From Mycolicibacterium iranicum (GTDB lineage Bacteria; Actinomycetota; Actinomycetes; Mycobacteriales; Mycobacteriaceae): a stretch of DNA of 64,000 nucleotides. The stretch lies in the NCBI RefSeq assembly GCF_002101705.1, contig NZ_LQPC01000028.1, forward strand, positions 248,001 to 312,000. Direction: 5' to 3'. The notes under the pieces were generated by a model. It was given only the letters and a program-made list of their open reading frames with translations, searched no databases and had not been told where the DNA came from. Below are positions 50,791 to 59,532 of this stretch, piece by piece (the first letter of the stretch is position 1; every line of letters begins with the position of its first letter). The translations under genes and the position numbers were made by a program.

Positions 50791-51621
50791 GTGAAGTTCG
50801 GGATCTCCACTTTCGTCAACGACGACACCATCGACACGGTGTCGCTGGCCCGCGCAATCGAGGAGCGGGGCTTCGACTCGCTCGCCGTCGCCGAGCACAC
50901 CCACATCCCGGCAAGCCGGGAGTCGGCGTATCCGCTCGGCGGCGAGCTGCCGCAGATCTACTACCGCACGCTCGACCCGTTCGTCACGCTCGCCGCGGCG
51001 GCCGCCGTCACCTCCACAATCGAACTGATCACCGGCATCGCGCTGCTCATCCAGCGCGACCCGATCATCACCGCGAAGGAGGCCGCTAGCATCGACGTGC
51101 TGTCCGACGGTCGCTTCGTGTTCGGTGTCGGCGCCGGCTGGAACATCGAGGAGTTGCGCCACCACGGCACCGATCCGAAGACCCGTGGTGCGCTGCTCGA
51201 CGAGCGCATCGAGGCGATCAAGACGTTGTGGACCGATGAGCCTGCCGAATACCACGGCAAATACGTCGATTTCGAGTCGTCGTACCTTCGGCCGAAGCCG
51301 GTCCGCAAGCCTCACCCGCCGATCCTCATCGGTGGTGACTCCGATGCGACCGTGAAACGTATTCTCCGGCACCGGGCGGGCTGGATCTCGAATCCGCTGC
51401 CCGTGGAGAACCTGAAACGACGTGTCGACCAGATTCGCGAGGGCGCAGACTACGACGTGCCGCTCTCGCAGTTCGGCACCCCCGCCAATCCTGACTACTG
51501 GCACGCGGTCGAAGAGCTGGGATTCAGCCGGCTAGGCGTGCTGCTTCCCACCAAACCGCTCGACGAATCCTTGCGCCTACTCGACGCCTACGCCGAGAGG
51601 GTCGCCCAGTACCGAGGCTAG
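50791..51621 (+). CDS. LLM-class F420-dependent oxidoreductase
   Basis: A 276-residue luciferase-like TIM-barrel protein of the F420-dependent (TIGR03619-like) type: ARAIEERGFDSLAVAEHTHI, TGIALLIQRDPIITAKEAAS, GRFVFGVGAGWNIEELRHHG and LRPKPVRKPHPPILIGGDSD. It reduces or oxidises an unknown substrate with F420. Start GTG 50791 begins at the first strand (KFGISTFV). Confidence 0.88.
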   Translation: MKFGISTFVNDDTIDTVSLARAIEERGFDSLAVAEHTHIPASRESAYPLGGELPQIYYRTLDPFVTLAAAAAVTSTIELITGIALLIQRDPIITAKEAASIDVLSDGRFVFGVGAGWNIEELRHHGTDPKTRGALLDERIEAIKTLWTDEPAEYHGKYVDFESSYLRPKPVRKPHPPILIGGDSDATVKRILRHRAGWISNPLPVENLKRRVDQIREGADYDVPLSQFGTPANPDYWHAVEELGFSRLGVLLPTKPLDESLRLLDAYAERVAQYRG

Positions 51622-51622
51622 G

Positions 51623-51763
51623 TCAGCGCTCGGGGCCCTCATATCGCTGTGCGACGGCCACCAACTCGTCCCGAATCGTCGAGTGGGGCATGGCGGCAAT
51701 CCGTGCGTAGAGGCGCCGCCGATCACGGTTGATCTGGCGGGCGGCACGGTACTGCGCGAACAT
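51623..51763 (-). CDS. Small basic protein, 46 aa
   Basis: ATG 51763 to TGA 51623, preceded at 8 bases by AGGAG. The product starts MFAQYRAARQINRDRRRLYA and continues with a second helix (STIRDELVAVAQRYEG), giving an Arg-rich N-terminal and an amphipathic C-terminal helix. The strong ribosome-binding site and codon bias argue for a real gene. It lies on the opposite strand immediately after the LLM gene. Confidence 0.6.
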   Translation of the reverse strand: MFAQYRAARQINRDRRRLYARIAAMPHSTIRDELVAVAQRYEGPER

Positions 51764-51908
51764 CTTTGGGACTCCTGTTTCGTTGACTTGGGGTCCGGCG
51801 CGAATCGGGGATCGCCCATCGGCCGGACCCTGTCCATGGTCCGTGTTACATCCGCGTTAATCAAACCGCCGACGTGTGATCTTGGAGACAGAGAGCCTGG
51901 TCACAGCG

Positions 51909-52610
51909 CTAAAGACGTGCGAGCAACTCTGCCTTCTTGGTGGCGAACTCTTCGTCGGAGAGGATGCCGCGCTCGTGCAGGCCGGCCAGCGACTCGATCG
52001 CCGCGATAACGCCGGCCGTATCCCCGGCCGTAGCAGCCGGGGGAGCAGCCGGCGGAGCGGGCGGCTGGGCGCCGCCGAGTTCGCGCAGGCTCGACACGTC
52101 GAAAGTGCCGAGCTGGCTGGTAAAGGTCACCGAGCCGCCTGCGCCACCCTGTTGTTGCGCGACACCACCGATTTGATGCTCACCGGTGTCGAAAATCCTT
52201 GTGGTTCCTTTGAAGTGGATCGCTAAACGACGGGACGCCGGAAACACCGCATAGCGGGTGTCGTTCTGGCCGCCCGTGGAGCTGGGGACGCCGAGGTCGT
52301 CGGGCCACCAATTGCCGGCAGTCGGGGCGGGCGTGAACACCGTCGTCGTCGACATCAGCTGGGTCAGTTCGTTGCACAGGGCGTCGACGCGTGCGTTGAG
52401 CGCGTTGTCGAACATGTCGCCGACCATGGTCATGCCGCCACGCATCCACTGGCCGGATCCGCCGAGCTCTGGAATCGAGAACTGGGCCATGGTGCCGCCG
52501 CCGGCCCGCAGCGCCACGAGCATCGCGAGCACGGACTCGCGCGAAAGCCCGTGTCGGCGAGCGATGTCGGTGATAGCCGGTTCGGCCTGAGGAGTTACCG
52601 GTTCGGTCAT
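51909..52610 (-). CDS. SHOCT-domain protein, 233 aa
   Basis: A soluble protein. The N-terminus has an HTH-like helix (ITDIARRHGLSRESVLAMLV), the middle a strand-rich domain (YAVFPASRRLAIHFKGTTRI), a Pro/Ala linker, and a C-terminal SHOCT motif (LAGLHERGILSDEEFATKKA). SHOCT tails mediate oligomerisation or regulation. Start ATG 52610 with GGAG upstream. It is 24 bases after the helicase's minus-strand stop, so the two genes may share a message. Confidence 0.75.
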   Translation of the reverse strand: MTEPVTPQAEPAITDIARRHGLSRESVLAMLVALRAGGGTMAQFSIPELGGSGQWMRGGMTMVGDMFDNALNARVDALCNELTQLMSTTTVFTPAPTAGNWWPDDLGVPSSTGGQNDTRYAVFPASRRLAIHFKGTTRIFDTGEHQIGGVAQQQGGAGGSVTFTSQLGTFDVSSLRELGGAQPPAPPAAPPAATAGDTAGVIAAIESLAGLHERGILSDEEFATKKAELLARL

Positions 52611-52634
52611 GGTCTCCGGTGTACCCGGTGGCGC

Positions 52635-55148
52635 TCAGTCCAAGCGGCCCGCATCGACCACGTGCAGCACCGCCGCACCTTCCTCGTCGGAGGCCTCGAG
52701 ATCGACCTCGACGTCGAAGCCCCAATCGTGATCGCCGGCGGGGTCGTCGAGGATCTGCCGCACCCGCCAGACGTCGGGCTGCCTGTCGAAGATGAGGAGC
52801 GCGGGTCCGCGGGCGTCGGCGCCGGTTCCGACGTCGTCGTGGTCGGTGAAGTACTCGTCGCCGATCTCGCGCCAGCGCTCGGCGCTCAACCCGGACCGGC
52901 CGTCGAGCGCGGCGAGTTCATCCCATCGTTCCCGTGCGAATAGCTCCACCCGCCTGAACAGCGCGTTGCGCACCATCGCGGTGAACGCGCGCTCGTTGCC
53001 GGTCAGCGGGCGAGGACGGGCGGGCACGGCCACTGGGGCATCGAGAGGCTGGTCGGGGCTGGTGAGCTGTTCCCACTCGTCGAGCAGGCTCGAATCCACC
53101 TGCCGCACAAGCTCACCGAGCCACTCGACGATGTCGGTGAGTTCCTCGGTGCGTGCCGCGGCGGGCACACCGGAGCGCAACGCCTTGAAGGCGTCGGACA
53201 GATAGCGCAGCACCGCCCCTTCTGCGCGCATCAGACCGTAGACGCTGACGTACTCCCGGAAGGTGAAGGCCCCCTCCCACATCTCGCGTGCGATGGACTT
53301 GGGTGAGAGCTTGCCGTCGGCCGCCCACGGATTGCTGCGCAGATACACCTCGAACGCGTGCTCGAGCAGTTCGGCCAGGGGCTTGGGGTAGGTCACCTCG
53401 TCGAGCAGTTCGATCCGCTCGTCGTACTCGATGCCGTCGGCCTTCATCTGTGCGACCGCTTCGCCCCTGGCTCTGTTCAGTTGGGCCGCCAGGATCTGGC
53501 GCGGATCCTCCAGCGTCGCCTCGATGACGGAAAGGACATCGAGGGCATAGGTTTCCGCGTCGGTGTCCAGCAGGTCGATGGCAGCCAACGCGAATGTCGA
53601 CAACGGCTGATTCAGCGCGAAGTCGCGCGGCAGATCGACGGTGAGGCGGTAGCGCCGCACGTCCGGTTCGGGCTCGGGCAGCCGCTCGACCACTCCCGCC
53701 TGCAGCAGCGAACGGGCGATTCCGACGGCCTCGCGGATGAGCCGTAGCTGCTTCTTGCGCGGCTCGTGGTTGTCGGTGAGCAGCCGTCGCATCGACTCGA
53801 ACGGATCACCCGGTCTATCGACGACATCGAGGATCATTGCCGTGGTGACTCGCATATGGCTCGTCAGCGGTTCAGGCGCGGCATCGACGAGCCTGGTCAT
53901 CGTCGATTCACTCCACGGCACCATGCCCTCGGGAACTTTGCGGCGCACCAGCTTTCGCCGCTTCTTCGGGTCGTCGGCGACTTTGGCGAACTGTTTGAGG
54001 TTCTCCACCTCGTGCTCGGGTGCCTGCACGACGACAGTGCCCGCCGTGTCGAATCCGGCGCGTCCGGCGCGGCCGGCGATCTGGTGGAACTCGCGGGCGC
54101 TGAGCAGCCGGGTTCGGGTCCCGTCGTACTTCGACAATGCCGAGAACACCACGGTGCGGATCGGCACGTTGATGCCGACACCCAGAGTGTCGGTACCGCA
54201 GATGACCTTCAGCAGCCCTGCCTGAGCGAGCTGCTCGACCAACCGCCGGTACTTGGGCAGCATGCCGGCGTGGTGCACCCCGATGCCGTGGCGCACCAGC
54301 CGCGACAGCGTCGAGCCGAACGCGGTGGAAAAGCGGAAAGCTCCGATGTGGTCGGCGATCGCGGCCTTCTCGTCCTTGGAGCTGACGTTGACGCTCATCA
54401 GTGCCTGCGCCCGCTCCAGTGCCGAAGCCTGCGTGAAGTGGACGACGTAGATCGGCGACTGCTTGGTGTCGACGAGTTCCTGGATCGTCTCGTGCATCGG
54501 TGTTGTTGCGTACGAGTAGTACAGCGGCACAGGACGTTCCGCGTTGGCCACCAGCGCGGTCGGCCTGCCGGTGCGCCGGGTGAGATCCTCGCGCAGAAAG
54601 GTGACGTCGCCCAATGTCGCAGACATCAGCAGGAACTGCGCGTGCGGCAGTTCCAGCAGCGGCACCTGCCACGCCCACCCGCGGTCGGGGTCGCCGTAGA
54701 AGTGGAACTCGTCCATCACGCACAGGCCGATGGCTGCGCCGCGGCCTTCCCGCAGCGCGACGTTCGCCAGGATCTCGGCGGTGCACGCGATGATCGGCGC
54801 GTCGGAGTTCACCGCCGCGTCCCCGGTGAGCATCCCGACGTTGGCGGCCCCGAAGACGTCGCACAGCGCGAAGAACTTCTCGCTCACGAGCGCCTTGATC
54901 GGGGCCGTGTAGTAACTGGTGGCCCCGGCCGCCAGTTGCGCGTAGATCGCGCCCGTTGCAACGAGGGACTTCCCCGATCCGGTCGGAGTGGCCAGGATGA
55001 CGTTCGCACCGCTGACCAACTCGATCAGCGCCTCCTCCTGCGCCGGGTAGAGCGTCGTGCCCGCGGCTTCGGCCCACGCCGCGAACGCTGTGAACAGTTC
55101 GTCGGCGTCGTCACCCGGGCGCGGTTGAAGGAGTGCGGTCGAGTTCAT
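52635..55148 (-). CDS. DEAD/DEAH-box helicase with DUF3516 C-terminus
   Basis: An 837-residue Ski2/HelY-like superfamily 2 helicase. Motifs are ATPTGSGKS (I), DEFHFYGD (II, DEFH), MSATLGD (III) and QIAGRAGRAGFD (VI). The C-terminal half (YSVYGLMRAEGAVLRYLSDA-like, FDRQPDVWRVRQILDDP) is DUF3516. It probably unwinds structured RNA or RNA-DNA duplexes using ATP. ATG 55148 was chosen; the frame extends 39 residues upstream with unconvincing sequence that would overlap the divergent promoter. Confidence 0.88.
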   Translation of the reverse strand: MNSTALLQPRPGDDADELFTAFAAWAEAAGTTLYPAQEEALIELVSGANVILATPTGSGKSLVATGAIYAQLAAGATSYYTAPIKALVSEKFFALCDVFGAANVGMLTGDAAVNSDAPIIACTAEILANVALREGRGAAIGLCVMDEFHFYGDPDRGWAWQVPLLELPHAQFLLMSATLGDVTFLREDLTRRTGRPTALVANAERPVPLYYSYATTPMHETIQELVDTKQSPIYVVHFTQASALERAQALMSVNVSSKDEKAAIADHIGAFRFSTAFGSTLSRLVRHGIGVHHAGMLPKYRRLVEQLAQAGLLKVICGTDTLGVGINVPIRTVVFSALSKYDGTRTRLLSAREFHQIAGRAGRAGFDTAGTVVVQAPEHEVENLKQFAKVADDPKKRRKLVRRKVPEGMVPWSESTMTRLVDAAPEPLTSHMRVTTAMILDVVDRPGDPFESMRRLLTDNHEPRKKQLRLIREAVGIARSLLQAGVVERLPEPEPDVRRYRLTVDLPRDFALNQPLSTFALAAIDLLDTDAETYALDVLSVIEATLEDPRQILAAQLNRARGEAVAQMKADGIEYDERIELLDEVTYPKPLAELLEHAFEVYLRSNPWAADGKLSPKSIAREMWEGAFTFREYVSVYGLMRAEGAVLRYLSDAFKALRSGVPAAARTEELTDIVEWLGELVRQVDSSLLDEWEQLTSPDQPLDAPVAVPARPRPLTGNERAFTAMVRNALFRRVELFARERWDELAALDGRSGLSAERWREIGDEYFTDHDDVGTGADARGPALLIFDRQPDVWRVRQILDDPAGDHDWGFDVEVDLEASDEEGAAVLHVVDAGRLD

Positions 55149-55203
55149 CAGGGATACACCCTGCCAGGTTTGCCGCACGGCGCTGTTGTCAATATCACTT
55201 CGC

Positions 55204-56049
55204 ATGGCCGGGTTGGGTGATGTTCTCGAGTGGGTCAAGCACGAGGTTTCGGCGCGCGTGCCCAAGGCCGACCTCGATCAGCGCGACGCCGACTACATTC
55301 GCGAGCAACTGCCGGGTCTGTGGCTGCTGGCCTCGCTGTATTTCCGGGCCGATGTGCGTGGTCTCGACCGCATCCCGGCCGACAAGCCGGTGCTGCTCGT
55401 CGGGAACCACAGCGGCGGCAACCTACCCCCCGATACATTTGTGTTCACGCTGGCGTTCTGCTCCTACTTCGGTGTCGAGCGACCCTTCTACCAGCTGGCA
55501 CACAACCTGGTGGTGTCCATGCCGGGGCTGGGCTCGCTGCGCAAGTTCGGCACCGTCGCCGCCAACCACGACAACGCCACCCTCGCGTTGAAGTCCGGTG
55601 CCGCGCTGCTGGTCTACCCGGGCGGCGACTACGAGGTGTTCCGGCCGTCCTGGAAACGTCATGAGGTCGACTTCGGCGGGCGCAAGGGCTACGTCAAGCT
55701 GGCGCGCGAAGCCGGTGTACCGATCGTGCCGATCGCCAGCGTCGGCGGTCAGGAGGCGGCGCTGTTCCTCGACCGCGGGCAGTGGCTGGCCAGGCTGTTG
55801 CAGGTGGACAAGATCGCGCGGCTCAAGAGCGTCCCGATTCTCCTTGCTCCCCCGTGGGGATTGGCCGTCAGCGACATGGTTCCCCGGCTGCCGTTGCCGA
55901 CCAAGATCGTGATCGAGGTGCAGGAGCCGATCGACGCCGACGACATCGCCGCCGGCGACGACGAGACCATCCACGACAGGGTCGAGGGCGCACTGCAGTC
56001 CGCCGTCGACCGGCTGGCCGCCGAGCGACGCTTCCCGGTGCTCGGCTAG
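55204..56049 (+). CDS. PlsC/DAGAT-like lysophospholipid acyltransferase-family protein
   Basis: A 281-residue acyltransferase-fold protein. The HX4D-type site is changed to NHSGGNLPPD, a form seen in mycobacterial PlsC-like proteins, followed by LRKFGTV and VYPGGDYE. Members acylate glycerolipids or wax precursors at the membrane. ATG 55204 was chosen; TTG 55186 in frame is possible. It is divergent from the helicase and 9 bases before the SRPBCC gene. Confidence 0.82.
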   Translation: MAGLGDVLEWVKHEVSARVPKADLDQRDADYIREQLPGLWLLASLYFRADVRGLDRIPADKPVLLVGNHSGGNLPPDTFVFTLAFCSYFGVERPFYQLAHNLVVSMPGLGSLRKFGTVAANHDNATLALKSGAALLVYPGGDYEVFRPSWKRHEVDFGGRKGYVKLAREAGVPIVPIASVGGQEAALFLDRGQWLARLLQVDKIARLKSVPILLAPPWGLAVSDMVPRLPLPTKIVIEVQEPIDADDIAAGDDETIHDRVEGALQSAVDRLAAERRFPVLG

Positions 56050-56058
56050 GAGATACCC

Positions 56059-56493
56059 ATGAGGCTTTCGCGCAGTGTGATCGTCGAGGTCGAACCCCAT
56101 CTGGTGTGGAAGCACATCAGCGACCCGGGGTGCTATCCGGAGTTCATGGCGAGCCTCGAGCGGTGGGAGACCGTCACCGACGGCCCCGTCGGCGTCGGTT
56201 CGCGCTACACCGTGCACTGGAAGGTCGGTTCGGTTCCGATCGGCGGGGTGATCGAGGTCGTCGAGTTCGACGAGCCCAGAGACCTGGCCTGGATCGGGAT
56301 CACCGGGGTGACGCTGCGGGGCCGGTTCCGGATGCGCGACGCGGGGGACGGGCGCACCAAGGTCACGTTCCGCCTCGCGTACGAGGCGCCGGGAGGCGTG
56401 CTCGGCCTTATCGCGGACTACGTGGCGTCGCGTCAGGTGGGACGCATCATGGATCGCACCGTCAAGCAGCTGAAAGCCCTTGTCGAGGACTGA
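56059..56493 (+). CDS. SRPBCC-family (polyketide cyclase/START-like) protein
   Basis: A 144-residue helix-grip protein with the usual opening (VEVEPHLVWKHISDPGCYPE), a central sheet, and a long C-terminal helix (RIMDRTVKQLKALVED). Such proteins bind hydrophobic ligands such as lipids or polyketides. AGGAG lies 6 bases before ATG 56059. It is cotranscribed with the acyltransferase, suggesting lipid handling. Confidence 0.85.
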   Translation: MRLSRSVIVEVEPHLVWKHISDPGCYPEFMASLERWETVTDGPVGVGSRYTVHWKVGSVPIGGVIEVVEFDEPRDLAWIGITGVTLRGRFRMRDAGDGRTKVTFRLAYEAPGGVLGLIADYVASRQVGRIMDRTVKQLKALVED

Positions 56494-56513
56494 CTTTCAG
56501 TCCCAGCCGATGT

Positions 56514-57368
56514 TCAGTGTCGCGGCGGTCGTCCGGGAGGGAAGTACATCTCCTGACGGACCGTGCACACCAGTTGGCCGGCGCGATTGAACATCGTGCC
56601 GCTGGCCAGCGCCAGTGTGTCGGTGCTGCTGGGTGAAGACTGCTCGTAGAGAAGCCAATCGGTCAGATCGGCGGGCGCGTGGAACCACACCGAATGGTCT
56701 CGCTGGGCCGACACGCTGACACCGCCGCGCACCGCGTATGCGGGCTCGGTGAGGGTGACCGCCGAGAGGTAGGCCACCAGCGCGGCGGTCAGCACGGGGT
56801 CATCGGGGACGGCGCCGTCGGGCCGCCACCAGATCCGGGACCGCGCCGGCGGCTCGGTGTCGGCGTCCACGATGCGCCGCTCGAACCAACGCAGGCTCGC
56901 CCACTGACCCTTGGTGGTCTCCTCGGATTCGGCGAAGTGCGGCGCCACCCAGGGCAGCGATTCCGGTTGCGGCACTTCGGGAATGGCCGGTTGGTAGTCC
57001 ACAGGGGGTGTCGGCATGGTTTCGTGCGAGGCAGACTTGAACGACGACATCGCCTCGAGCAGGATCTCCTGGCCCTGTCGTGCCGTCACCCGGCGCGCCG
57101 AAAACGTGCGTCCCTCCTGAAGCTGGGCGACGTCAAAAATCACGGGAAGACGTGAGTCACCGGGTCGCAGGAAGTAGGTGTGCACGCTGTGCGGGGCACG
57201 GTCGGGCGCGGTGAGGCTCGCGGCGAGCAGCGCCTGCGCCGAGATGTGGCCGCCCAGGATGTGGTTGGCCGGCGCGGGCAGCTGGTCGCCCACGAAGGAC
57301 ATCTCGCCGGCGCGCTCGAACTGCAGGGTGGCGAGCACGTCGGCCAGCGATGAGGACACGCCGGACAT
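56514..57368 (-). CDS. tesB: Acyl-CoA thioesterase II
   Basis: A 284-residue double-hotdog TesB protein hydrolysing medium to long acyl-CoA. Family features are GGHISAQALLAAS, SVHTYFLRPGD, GRTFSARRVTARQ, and DHSVWFHAPADLTDWLLYEQ with the catalytic region before the Met-Phe-Asn-Arg end (GTMFNRAGQLVCTVRQE). It lies 10 bases downstream of the metallophosphatase stop and is probably cotranscribed with it. Confidence 0.9.
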   Translation of the reverse strand: MSGVSSSLADVLATLQFERAGEMSFVGDQLPAPANHILGGHISAQALLAASLTAPDRAPHSVHTYFLRPGDSRLPVIFDVAQLQEGRTFSARRVTARQGQEILLEAMSSFKSASHETMPTPPVDYQPAIPEVPQPESLPWVAPHFAESEETTKGQWASLRWFERRIVDADTEPPARSRIWWRPDGAVPDDPVLTAALVAYLSAVTLTEPAYAVRGGVSVSAQRDHSVWFHAPADLTDWLLYEQSSPSSTDTLALASGTMFNRAGQLVCTVRQEMYFPPGRPPRH

Positions 57369-57378
57369 CTTGCCCGAG

Positions 57379-58620
57379 CTATGACTGAGCGCTGCGCAGG
57401 GTCAGCAGGGTGATCTCGCTGGGTGCGAACACCCGGAACGGCGGACCCCAGAAACCGGTACCGCGGCTGGTGTAGAGCTGGGTCCGCTCGCCGTGCCTGC
57501 TGAGGCCGTGCACGACGGGCTGCTCGATGCGCACCAGGAAATTGAACGGCCAGATCTGCCCGCCGTGGGTGTGACCGGACAACTGCAGGTCCACGCCGGC
57601 GCGGGCCGCGTCGGAGACCTGCTTGGGCTGGTGGGCCAGCAGAAGCACCGGCAACTCCGGGTCGGCGCCCGCGAGGGCGGTGGCGAGATCCTGGCCGTGC
57701 CCGCGAACCCCGGATCCTGCTGCGGTGGCGTCGTCGACACCGGCGACGACGAGCCGGTCACCGCCGCGCTCGATCGTGACGTGCCGGTTGTGCAGAACGT
57801 CCCAGCCGATGCGCTCCATGTAGTCGAGCCAACCCTGCGCTTCGCTGAAGTACTCGTGGTTGCCCGTCACGTAGACCCGTGCCGAGGCGGCGCGCACCGA
57901 CGCCAGCGGTGCCGCCTGCTGGTCCCGGACCTCGGCGGTGCCGTCAGCGATGTCGCCGACGTGGCACACGATATCGGCGGCGAGCTCGTTGACCCGCTCG
58001 ACAACGCCCGCCGACCATCGAGTCCGGTTGATCGGCCCGTAGTGCGTGTCGGTGATGACCGCGACGCGCAGGCCGTCGAGCCCGCGGCCGAGGCGCGGAA
58101 TCGTCACGTCGAGAGCCTTCACTCGCGGCACCCGCATCGCCTCGGTGTAGCCCCAGACAAGAAGAGCGACGGCCACGGCCAGCACAGTGACGGTGACGAT
58201 CCGGGAGCGCGCCGGGTCGGTGACACCCGCCACAAGCAGGGCGAGCTCGAGCACCTGACCCAGGACCGACCACACGAACAACACCCAGGCGGCGCCGAGC
58301 AGCGCATCGCCGAGCGCGGCCGCACCGTCGTGCCGTCTCCCGTGGCCCGACAGCATCAGGATCGGCAATCCGGCGAGGGCGGCGGCAAAGGCGATCGAAC
58401 CCACGACCACGACAGCAGTCGGCCACGCCGCCCCGCCGACCACCAGCGTCAGCCAGGGCACCCCGAACAGAAGCAGCAGGATGGAGAACACGACAGCCAC
58501 GCGGCGCCAGCGTCGCGGCCGACGAGGCGCCGGCTCCTCGCGCAAGCGCTCGTCTTCCACATGCTCCTCGCGCAAGCGCTCGTCTTCCACATGCTCCTCG
58601 CGCAAGCGCTCGTCGGTCAT
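57379..58620 (-). CDS. Membrane-anchored metallophosphoesterase (YkuE-like)
   Basis: A 413-residue protein. The N-terminus is a tandem repeat of DERLREEHVE, then an Arg/Pro stretch and about four membrane helices (35-155), and a calcineurin-like phosphoesterase domain from about 165. Metal-binding motifs are DTHYGP, GDIADG, GNHEYF, LLAHQP and GHTHGGQ, all intact. Targets in this family include phospholipid or UDP-lipid phosphates; the specific substrate is unknown. ATG 58620 has TACTTT 6 bases upstream (leaderless). Confidence 0.88.
   Translation of the reverse strand: MTDERLREEHVEDERLREEHVEDERLREEPAPRRPRRWRRVAVVFSILLLLFGVPWLTLVVGGAAWPTAVVVVGSIAFAAALAGLPILMLSGHGRRHDGAAALGDALLGAAWVLFVWSVLGQVLELALLVAGVTDPARSRIVTVTVLAVAVALLVWGYTEAMRVPRVKALDVTIPRLGRGLDGLRVAVITDTHYGPINRTRWSAGVVERVNELAADIVCHVGDIADGTAEVRDQQAAPLASVRAASARVYVTGNHEYFSEAQGWLDYMERIGWDVLHNRHVTIERGGDRLVVAGVDDATAAGSGVRGHGQDLATALAGADPELPVLLLAHQPKQVSDAARAGVDLQLSGHTHGGQIWPFNFLVRIEQPVVHGLSRHGERTQLYTSRGTGFWGPPFRVFAPSEITLLTLRSAQS
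58534..58614 (-). repeat. 30-bp coding tandem repeat
   Basis: Two full 30-bp copies (58534-58563, 58564-58593) and a 21-bp partial copy (58594-58614), identical in their shared bases, encode DERLREEHVE repeats directly after the start. The perfect identity indicates a recent or ongoing expansion. Confidence 0.92.
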
Positions 58621-58626
58621 CTATCG

Positions 58627-58632
58627 AAAGTA
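58627..58632 (-). promoter_or_regulatory. -10 element of the metallophosphatase gene, leaderless
   Basis: TACTTT on the minus strand ends 6 bases before ATG 58620. Confidence 0.5.
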
Positions 58633-58692
58633 CCGACGGGTCATTCCGCATCGTCTAGGTCACAGTGTTGAATGACCCAGGGAGGATTACAT

Positions 58693-59532
58693 ATGACAGC
58701 GATTTCGTTAATCACCGGCGGTGCGGGTGGGATGGGCGTGGCGACGGCGAAGATCGTTGGACGCGACCATGCCATCGTGCTGTGCGACGTCAGGCAGGAC
58801 CGGCTCGATGCCGCCGCAGCCACGCTCAAGGACCTCGGAGTCGACGTCACCTCGGTCCACTGCGACGTCACCGACCGCCAGGCTGTGCGCCGCCTCTTCG
58901 AGACGGCGAGCGGCCTGGGCAGGCTCGCCTCGGTGATCCACACCGCCGGTGTCAGCCCGAGCATGGGTGACGCCGAATACGTGATGCGGACGAATGCCGT
59001 CGGCACGGTCAACGTCGGCGAGGAGTTCTACGCGAGCGCCGGCGAGGGCGCCGCGATCGTCAACGTGGCATCGATGGCCGCACACATACTTCCGGCCGAG
59101 TTCATACCTACGGCCAAGTTCCCGCTGGCCACCGAGGACATCGACCAGTTCATGACCGAAATGCTGGAAGCCTGCGCCGTTGCGCCCGAGGAAGCGCGTT
59201 CGGGAATCTCCTACGCGGTGAGCAAAAGCTTTGTCCGCTGGTACAGCGTGGCGCAGGCCGAGCGGTTCAACGGACGTGGGCTGCGCATCGTGTCTGTGTC
59301 GCCGGGGTCCGTCGACACCGAGATGGGCAGGCTCGAGGAGAACGCCGGCGCGGGAGCGATGGTCGTCGACGCCGCCGTGCCGCGGTGGGGCAAGGCCGAA
59401 GAGATGGCGGAGCTCTTCGCATTCTGTGCCAGCGCCAAGGCGGGCTACCTGACCGGCACCGACATCCTCAACGACGGCGGCGTGATCGCGTCGATCACCG
59501 AGCGGAGCCGGGTGGCCGCGGCGAAAGCCTGA
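58693..59532 (+). CDS. Short-chain dehydrogenase/reductase
   Basis: A 279-residue classical SDR. The motif TGGAGGMGVATA binds NAD(P). The active site is YAVSK (GISYAVSKSFVRWY), the Ser is in VNVASMAAH, and LNDGGVIAS closes the fold. CDVRQDR suggests NAD preference. ATG 58693 is chosen because GGGAGGATT lies 8 bases upstream. It opens a six-gene run ending at 63244. Confidence 0.88.
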   Translation: MTAISLITGGAGGMGVATAKIVGRDHAIVLCDVRQDRLDAAAATLKDLGVDVTSVHCDVTDRQAVRRLFETASGLGRLASVIHTAGVSPSMGDAEYVMRTNAVGTVNVGEEFYASAGEGAAIVNVASMAAHILPAEFIPTAKFPLATEDIDQFMTEMLEACAVAPEEARSGISYAVSKSFVRWYSVAQAERFNGRGLRIVSVSPGSVDTEMGRLEENAGAGAMVVDAAVPRWGKAEEMAELFAFCASAKAGYLTGTDILNDGGVIASITERSRVAAAKA

